Made by a program: the position numbers and the translations under genes
Part shown: positions 60,990 through 64,000 of the stretch, piece by piece
How positions within the stretch are numbered: the stretch's first letter is position 1
Layout: each line of letters begins with the position of its first letter
Source: Streptomyces resistomycificus
GTDB taxonomy: Bacteria; Actinomycetota; Actinomycetes; Streptomycetales; Streptomycetaceae
DNA: 64,000 bases
Reading direction: 5' to 3'
NCBI RefSeq assembly: GCF_001514265.1
Contig: NZ_KQ948989.1
Coordinates: 124,001-188,000 of the forward strand
Notes under the pieces: generated by a model
The model's database searches: none
What the model was told of the DNA's origin: nothing
The model's input: only the letters and a program-made list of their open reading frames with translations

Positions 60990-61928
60990 TCAGCGGCCCA
61001 GGCCGTCGATCGCCACGGTGGCGGCCTTGGCGATCAGGGCGTCGCGGCGCTCGGCGCCCTGCTTGTCCCGGGAGGACATGACGGCCATCACGATCGGGTT
61101 GCCACCGTCGTCCGGCCACACCACGGCGATGTCGTTGCGTCCCCCGTAGCCGGCGGAACCGCTCTTGTCGGCCACCTTCCAGTCGGCCGGAAGGCCGGCC
61201 CGGACAAGCGTCTCGCCGGTCGTGTTCGTCTCCATCCACTGTCTGAGGAGGTCACGCTCCTCCCGTCCCAGGGCGTCACCGAGCAGGAACGCCCGCAGAC
61301 CGGCGGCCATCGCGCGCGGCGTGCTGGTGTCGCGGCTGTCGCCCGGGGTGCCGTCGCTCATCTCGGGCTCGTAGCGGTCCATCTCGGTGACGTGGTCGCC
61401 GAGTTGCTCCAGCACCTTCTCCAGGCCGTCCGGCCCACCGAGCTCGTGCAGGAGCAGGTTGACCGCCGTGTTGTCGCTGTACCAGAGGGTGGCGGCGCAC
61501 AGTTCGCGCAGGCTCATCCCGGTTTCGACGAAGTCGTCGGTCACGGGTGAGTTCTCGACCAGGTCGTCACGGGCGTAGGTGACCACCTTGTCGATCCCGT
61601 CCGTACCGAACTTCCGAAGTACGGCACCCGCCGCCAGCGCCTTGAACGTGGAGGCGTACGCGAACCGTTCGTCCGCCTGGTGGGCGACCGTCCGGCCCGT
61701 GCCGGTGTCCAGGGCGTAGACCCCCAGCCGCGCGTCGAACTCGCCCTCCAGGTCACGGAATGCGCGAGCGGTGGCCTTGGCGGCCGCCGTCGGTGAGGCG
61801 GACGTCCTGGAGGCCTCCGGTGATCCGGGCGAGAGCTCAGCCTGCCCGCCGCAGCCCGGCAGCGCGACGAGGGCCAGCAAGCCGGCCGCCCAGGCGGCGA
61901 CTCGCCGCGTACGAAGGGAATGCGTCAT
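60990..61928 (-). CDS. bla: Class A beta-lactamase, lipoprotein
   Basis: A 312-residue beta-lactamase. The signal peptide ends in a lipobox (LVALPGC, Cys26), so the enzyme is probably membrane-anchored. Class A motifs: S-x-x-K at Ser93-Lys96 (YASTFKAL), SDN at 151-153 (WYSDNTAVN), the omega-loop Glu187 in YEPEMSD (usually EPELN, so Asn is replaced by Ser) and KSG in VADKSGSAGYG. It should hydrolyse penicillins and perhaps cephalosporins outside the membrane. The start ATG 61928 has GGAGG upstream. Five 16-bp repeats lie 82-161 bases upstream. No BlaR/BlaI or AmpR regulator gene is adjacent. Confidence 0.95.
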   Translation of the reverse strand: MTHSLRTRRVAAWAAGLLALVALPGCGGQAELSPGSPEASRTSASPTAAAKATARAFRDLEGEFDARLGVYALDTGTGRTVAHQADERFAYASTFKALAAGAVLRKFGTDGIDKVVTYARDDLVENSPVTDDFVETGMSLRELCAATLWYSDNTAVNLLLHELGGPDGLEKVLEQLGDHVTEMDRYEPEMSDGTPGDSRDTSTPRAMAAGLRAFLLGDALGREERDLLRQWMETNTTGETLVRAGLPADWKVADKSGSAGYGGRNDIAVVWPDDGGNPIVMAVMSSRDKQGAERRDALIAKAATVAIDGLGR

Positions 61929-62010
61929 GAACGAGCCTCCAGGCCGTTGAGAGACCAGTGGGACGTTGCTGCGGCCCCGGGTGACTCCCGTGGCGCCGCA
62001 GACCAGTGTC

Positions 62011-62090
62011 CGGCACTCGCGTGCACCGGCACTCGCGTGCACCGGCACTCGCGTGCACCGGCACTCGCGTGCACCGGCACTCGCGTGCAC
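62011..62090. repeat. Five perfect tandem copies of a 16-bp unit
   Basis: CGGCACTCGCGTGCAC is repeated five times without a mismatch (62011-62026 to 62075-62090). Each unit holds the palindrome core GCAC-TCGC-GTGC. The array lies between the oxidoreductase stop (62130) and the beta-lactamase start, in the latter's upstream region. Confidence 0.97.
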
Positions 62091-62129
62091 CGGCGCCGCC
62101 CCCCCCGGCGACGGGGACCCGGGGTCTCG

Positions 62130-63461
62130 TCAGACGTCCAGCAGCTCCTTGGCCCGCACCGGCAGACCCGTCTCGAACGAGCGGTTCGCGGCGAGGCCGG
62201 TGACCAGGGAGCGGGCACCGTCGGTCGCGTCCGCCGCGCGGTGCAGGGGATCCGGGACGTGCGTACCGAACAGATCCTCCAGCATGCGTACGTCACCGCC
62301 GCCGTGCCCGCCCTCGCCGGCCGGCAGCTCGATCTCGCGCGGCCTCTCCCAGAAGCGGCGCAGCGACAACTCCGTGCGTCCTGCGGTGTCGTCCGCCTCG
62401 GCTCCGTGCAGAACCGGGTCGCAACCGTTCGTCGGCGCCTGGGGGCGGGTCCACGTCGACTCCTCCACCAGCAGCTCCAGACGTCCCTCGCTGCCGTTGA
62501 AGGCGATCCGGTAGCCCTCCCACGGGGCGTACGCGGTCAGGTGGTACGTGAGGGAGGCGCCCGTGGCGTACCTGACCAGCACGGCCATGTCGTCCTCGAT
62601 CGTGACGCCGGGGCCGAACACGTTCTGGTCGCGGTGATAGCCGTCCTCCGCCTCCGCGTCCAGGTACAGCGCGCTCAGTACGGGGGAGTCGGCAAGGTGG
62701 AGGGCGAACGGGTCGCCCTCGGCGGCGGGGGAGCCGTGCGCGCGGTCGTAGGGACGGGCGAGCCCCCGGCGGCGGCCGGCCACATCGCCGTAGAAGAACA
62801 GCCCGCCCTGCGCGTACACCGTCTCGGGCCGTGTGCCCAGCCATCAGTTGACCAGGTCGAAGTGATGGGTGGACTTGTGGACCATCAGGCCACCGGAGTT
62901 GGCCTTGTCGCGGTGCCAGCGCCGGAAGTAGTCGGCGCCGTGGCGCAGGTCGAGCAGCCACTCGAAGTGCACGGAGCCGACCTCACCGATCGCGCCGTCC
63001 GCGATCAGTTCCCGGACGGCCGAGTGCGCGGGGTTGTAGCGGTAGTTGAAGGCGACCCTGACCTCGCGACCGGTGCGCCGCTGGGTCTCCAGGATGCGGC
63101 GGGCCCGGTCGGCGTCCGTGGTCATGGGCTTCTCGGTGACCACGTCACAGCCCGCTTCGAGGGCCCGCACTATGTAGTCGTCGTGCGAGCGGTCCACCGT
63201 GCACACCACGACGAGGTCGACGCGGTCACGGCGCAGCATCTCGTCGAAGTCCTCGGCGGCGTACGCCGGTACCGGCGGCCGGCCCGGTCGGGCGTCCGCG
63301 ATCCAGGCGTTGTGGACCGTCATCCGGCGGGAGTTGACATCGCAGAAGCCGGCCAGCTCGAACCGGTCCGCGTAGGGACCGGCCAACGCCTGGGCGAACA
63401 GCCGGGCGCGAGCGCCCAGCCCCACCACGGCGGCTCGGCGGCGTGCGGTGTCGGGGGCCAT
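62130..63461 (-). pseudogene. Gfo/Idh/MocA oxidoreductase interrupted by an in-frame TGA
   Basis: From ATG 63461 (GGAG upstream) to the stop at 62130 the frame encodes a 443-residue Gfo/Idh/MocA oxidoreductase if codon 206 is read through. Rossmann part: AAVVGLGARARLFAQAL (about 9-25), VVVCTVDRSHDDYIVRALEAGCDVVTEKPM. The conserved substrate motif KSTHHFDLVN is followed by TGA (complement 62844-62846), then WLGTRPETVYAQGGLFFYGD. Relatives have W-W at this place, so TGG to TGA is the simplest change. The downstream domain is intact in the same frame. The product should be a 205-residue fragment lacking the C-terminal domain. Confidence 0.85.
62844..62846 (-). other. Premature opal stop (TGA) in the oxidoreductase frame
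   Basis: On the minus strand AAC-TGA-TGG-CTG; homology continues on both sides in one frame. Confidence 0.88.
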
Positions 63462-63724
63462 ACGGGACTCCGTTCGGTGGGGCGGTCGGATGGTCGCGCG
63501 GTGGGACACCGGCCGGGTACGGAGGGCCGGTACCCGGGATCACGGTGACACAGGCCGCCGGACGTCGACGCCGGACCCGCGAACGCGGAAGACGCCGACC
63601 ATGCCGTACGCCACGCCACGCCACGCCACGCCATGCCATGCCATGCCACCCCACCCCACGCCACTTGCTCACGCCACCGCGTTCCCCGCCGCCTCAGTGG
63701 AACGCGAGGGTCGGCCCTGCGTGC
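63462..63724. other. Intergenic region with pentanucleotide repeats
   Basis: 263 bases between the broken oxidoreductase and the membrane protein gene. Apart from the tandem repeat at 63610-63664 I see no gene or clear promoter. Confidence 0.6.
63610..63664. repeat. Eleven tandem pentanucleotide units
   Basis: Units of (G/C)CCA(C/T): four GCCAC, three GCCAT, GCCAC, two CCCAC, GCCAC, with no interruption. A likely slippage-prone tract about 150-205 bases upstream of the oxidoreductase start. Confidence 0.95.
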
Positions 63725-64000
63725 TCAGCCCCCGGCGGACTCCAGGGGACCGGAGGCGACCGTGCCCCCGGTGCCCGAGAAGATGACGCCGGGGTCGGTC
63801 GGGGCCTGGTTGAGGACCCACAGGCCGATCAGCGTGGCGAGGGTGAAGACGACCGCGATCAGGACGACGAGCACGAGCCGGCGCCGCCGCTCGCGGCGCA
63901 GCCAGTCGCCGCGAGCCGTGCGGTAGGCGTCGGGCGCGGCCCGCACCCCGCCGGCCAGCGCCTCCAGGGCTTCGCGCAACTCCAGTTCCGTACGGTCCTG
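63725..64000 (-). CDS. Membrane protein, N-terminus outside the window (partial)
   Basis: The frame is open to the right edge (…QDRTELELREALEALAGGVRAAPD), so the start lies beyond 64000. The visible 91 residues hold a basic stretch (RRERRRR), one transmembrane helix (LVLVVLIAVVFTLATLIGLWVL) and a short extracytoplasmic tail. The TTG at 63979 is not needed as a start. Function unknown; the arrangement resembles the C-terminal part of small actinobacterial membrane-anchored proteins. Confidence 0.6.
   Translation of the reverse strand, partial: QDRTELELREALEALAGGVRAAPDAYRTARGDWLRRERRRRLVLVVLIAVVFTLATLIGLWVLNQAPTDPGVIFSGTGGTVASGPLESAGG

Noticed and set aside
62011..62090. CRISPR array
   Set aside because: The 16-bp units are directly adjacent with no spacers, and there are no cas genes.
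62844..62846. Selenocysteine insertion at the TGA
   Set aside because: The family uses tryptophan here, and no selenocysteine-insertion hairpin is evident directly downstream (TGG CTG GGC...).
1..64000. tRNA, rRNA, insertion sequence or prophage genes
   Set aside because: No cloverleaf-like sequence, transposase motif or phage structural gene was recognised on either strand; a tool-based scan could still find a short RNA.

Overview
The window is high-GC DNA with near-universal G/C in third codon positions, many GTG and TTG starts, DUF397/DUF5753 regulators, a TTA (bldA-type) codon, SpoIIE-type phosphatases and a ydaO riboswitch in front of a cell-wall hydrolase. Together these point to a Streptomyces chromosome. 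From memory, the gene order (bioF, urease, tap, rocD, pfkA, gatD/murT, def, a CYP158A-like P450, DNA ligase) resembles one S. coelicolor core-arm region; this was not checked by alignment. I saw no insertion sequence, prophage, CRISPR array, rRNA or tRNA.

0-7.4 kb: the 3' end of bioF; a WhiJ-like XRE/DUF397 pair with a divergent RsbW-type ATPase; an NlpC/P60 hydrolase under a c-di-AMP riboswitch; an atypical ClpP with a small partner, divergent from a solitary Phd/YefM antitoxin; and a membrane protein divergent from a TetR regulator with two copies of one operator. 7.4-12.1 kb: the complete urease operon ureABCFGD with a GlnR-like box upstream.

12.2-30.6 kb: secreted tripeptidyl aminopeptidase, a PlsC acyltransferase, two consecutive PAS/SpoIIE phosphatases, arginine/ornithine catabolism (dimethylargininase-like enzyme, rocD, Lrp regulator), a LytTR regulator + DUF485 + sodium:solute symporter + LytS-type kinase operon, and a lipoprotein (PASTA-like) + Ser/Thr kinase + small membrane protein operon. 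30.6-43.8 kb: a CtaG-like protein, pfkA, the peptidoglycan amidation pair murT/gatD, def, a TetR/acyl-CoA dehydrogenase pair, a CYP158A-like P450 without its usual rppA neighbour, an aldehyde dehydrogenase, a Nudix/DNA ligase pair and a thioredoxin-reductase-like flavoprotein divergent from a cupin regulator.

44.5-64 kb: a quinone oxidoreductase/acyl-CoA dehydrogenase operon whose middle gene carries an in-frame amber codon; secreted hydrolases; a methyltransferase-Nudix fusion; a giant two-GH43 secreted glycosidase; a LuxR regulator; a MarR/MFS efflux pair; a class A beta-lactamase lipoprotein preceded by five perfect 16-bp tandem repeats; and a Gfo/Idh/MocA oxidoreductase broken by an in-frame TGA. 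The right end (about 60.6-63.7 kb) looks less stable than the rest: a truncated gene remnant, a nonsense mutation and two tandem-repeat tracts lie close together.
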